From: Echinostoma caproni
Lineage: Eukaryota; Platyhelminthes; Trematoda; Plagiorchiida; Echinostomatidae
NCBI GenBank assembly: GCA_900618425.1
Contig: UZAN01044333.1
Location: 1 to 36,801, forward strand
Direction: 5' to 3'
DNA: 36,801 bases
In this document: positions 34,870 through 36,801 of the stretch, in pieces
Layout of the letters: the number at the start of each line of letters is the position of its first letter
How positions within the stretch are numbered: position 1 is the stretch's first letter
Position numbers and translations under genes: made by a program
Notes under the pieces: generated by a model
What the model was told of the DNA's origin: nothing
The model's input: only the letters and a program-made list of their open reading frames with translations
Databases searched by the model: none

Positions 34870-36801
34870 TTACTAAATTACTCGAATTACCCTTGCTGAC
34901 TGCAAATTCAACTCTTCTGCATTTGAACATTGATACATTTGATTTCCTTTGATGGAGTTGACGAATACCATTGAAGGGGAAATGGATACTACATATTCAT
35001 TTTCCACTGTTATATTCCTTTCTTTCACAAGTGAAACTTATTAGTCTAACTTGCTACAAAGACCTAAATTAGAGAGAACCGATCACTGATTCCAGTTAAA
35101 AGGTACATTTGTTGATACCATCGCATCTTTTTCGATTGTTTTGAATTTAACCGGTTAAATTCCATTCGCAATGCACGTTGTAACCTGTGTTACTACTTCA
35201 ACATTCCCCGCCGAAGAACGCGCGCGGATTACGCTGCATTCGACTGTGGTTGTTGTGCCAATCCCATGACAGGTTCTATCAATTATTCGATTGAGTAGTC
35301 AATAAGTAATGCATGAACCGGATGATATATTGCAATCAAAGTGAATCGGATAGTGCAATTCAGTACAAATTGCAATTTTGCGAATGTGAACACATGTTTT
35401 CTTGGGAAGGAGGCATGCTTATTGGATCATTTGTGAAGTTCTTTACTTTCAATATGCTACATCAACATAGAAGAATATTACAGTAGTGCTATAATTGTAT
35501 AGGTAGAATTTCAACTGAAACAATCGACCCTGTGGGAAATGATCATACAGCGGTCAACCGATCGAATTGCGGTAACCTCCGGCTTAATGTCATTACACGA
35601 AGTAATGAGAACGTGTGTTAGTGACTGACGTGTCTTGGTTTTATTAGTCTGTGACGAATCTCCGTTCCCTATAATGCTGGGTAACGAAAAAACGGGATTC
35701 CTTGGAGAGGGAACAAGTTTATTGATTGGTTTTCAAACGTTATTCCGTTTCATGCTGCTGCACTCGTACAGGGGACTGCAACACTATGACTTAATTGAGG
35801 GAGCAATTACAGTTGGAATTACCGGATGCATGTGAAATGTTCGCAGTACATCCAACCGACTGGGCAGATGATAAAAATGGGGACTGAGTAACCGTTTTGG
35901 TCAGGGATGTTATGTTCTATGAGAACCCGCCGATGTTGATAAAGAGTGCGAAGAATCATGTAAATACGTTTTCCAAATCAACATATTTCTATGAATCCAT
36001 GCTAGAATAAGTCGTTGACAGATTCATTGAAGTCATTACCGCGGTTACCTTGTTTATCTGTTCGCTATAGTTTATCTTTTTTATGTGGTTAAACCCTTTC
36101 AAATTCACACGAATGCGTTGTTACTTGAAGTGAAGCCAAAATGGAAAATTGATTCCGTCACAACGCCCAGATGTGAATGATAGAAAATAATGTATTCGAG
36201 GTCGCCGGTAAAATTATACATTTACAACATCAGGTGAATCGCCCGTAAATTTCAGTGATTCCTTGATAACTCAGTGTGATTTTAACCAATCGCATTCTAA
36301 CACGAACCCAACAAAATGACAGAATGGCAGTCCTTCGATTGGCCACTTCTCCCTAACTGAGAATTGCATCATTGCGTATTCAATAAAAGGAAGTAAAATG
36401 AAAAAGATTAAGACCGTGGGTGTGTTACTACTGCACCATCCAGCTCACGACAGGGTTCATTTGGATTACCCATGTATGCATGCTCATATGTTCTCTTCAG
36501 TGGTGCTCACTTAGTGACTTGAATCGGCAGCTACGAATGGAGGCACAGTTGACTACATGTAAACTCCACTCGGAAGATTCCAACCAAATACGGTGTTCAC
36601 TGCATCTTCGCAAAATCGTATCATAAAAATTTTAAGCAAAATTTTCATTCGTAATCAACTCGCAGTTACGTGCGAGTAATGCGTGAAGATATAGGTTGAA
36701 GGACGGTGGATGCACTTTAGCATATCTCATTCCACACCAATACCCACGAGTAAATCCGTGTAATGAACATATTTTCCACATTGACACACCTGGATCTGAA
36801 C
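34870..36801. other. Intergenic DNA, no supported gene
   Basis: No open frame shows a recognisable domain. A small perfect hairpin with 7-base arms (TCATTAC, loop ACGAA, GTAATGA) lies at 35590-35608 without context. Confidence 0.5.

Overview
This is eukaryotic, gene-poor, AT-rich genomic DNA with spliced genes, TATA-type promoters and decayed non-LTR retroelements. It has no bacterial gene density, no operons and no rRNA or tRNA genes that I can see. The intron sizes (45, 100 and 165 nt in one small secreted-protein gene), the CR1/Jockey-like LINE remnant and the Penelope-like GIY-YIG remnant suit an invertebrate metazoan. A parasitic flatworm, probably a digenean trematode, is my best guess by inference; nothing here proves it. 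The assembly is draft quality: one 478-nt N gap and four single-N positions (5672, 13396, 23078, 30428).

Layout. 1-5728 is dominated by an assembly or duplication feature: 537 bases at the left edge recur, identical by eye, at 5135-5671, and a third 56-base piece follows directly after a single N. 6648-8274 holds the one convincing gene. It has four exons, a TATA box, a signal peptide, a possible CUB-like segment, a 35-unit Thr/Ser-rich pentapeptide (mucin-type) array, an RARR site and a hydrophobic C-terminal tail, with a poly(A) signal downstream. 8300-22384 has no gene I can support and contains the N gap. 22385-22903 is the 3' end of a Penelope-like retroelement. 27747-29216 (minus) is a decayed LINE reverse transcriptase with a YADD box and a short tandem-repeat tail. 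32775-32987 is a weak candidate promoter and signal-peptide first exon.

33892-34410 is a degenerate paralogue of the mucin gene. It matches exon by exon (intron 1 is 45 nt in both, exon 2 145 versus 146 nt, last exon 80 nt in both) but lacks the whole mucin exon and carries in-frame stops. 34627-34765 is a second partial copy, again with an 80-nt last exon. The window is therefore part of a same-strand cluster of a small secreted or surface glycoprotein family that is duplicating and decaying.

The most interesting signal is this family: a conserved signal-peptide/N-domain/anchor frame in which the central mucin exon is present in one copy and absent in another, with repeat structure and splice-like sites that could generate length variants.
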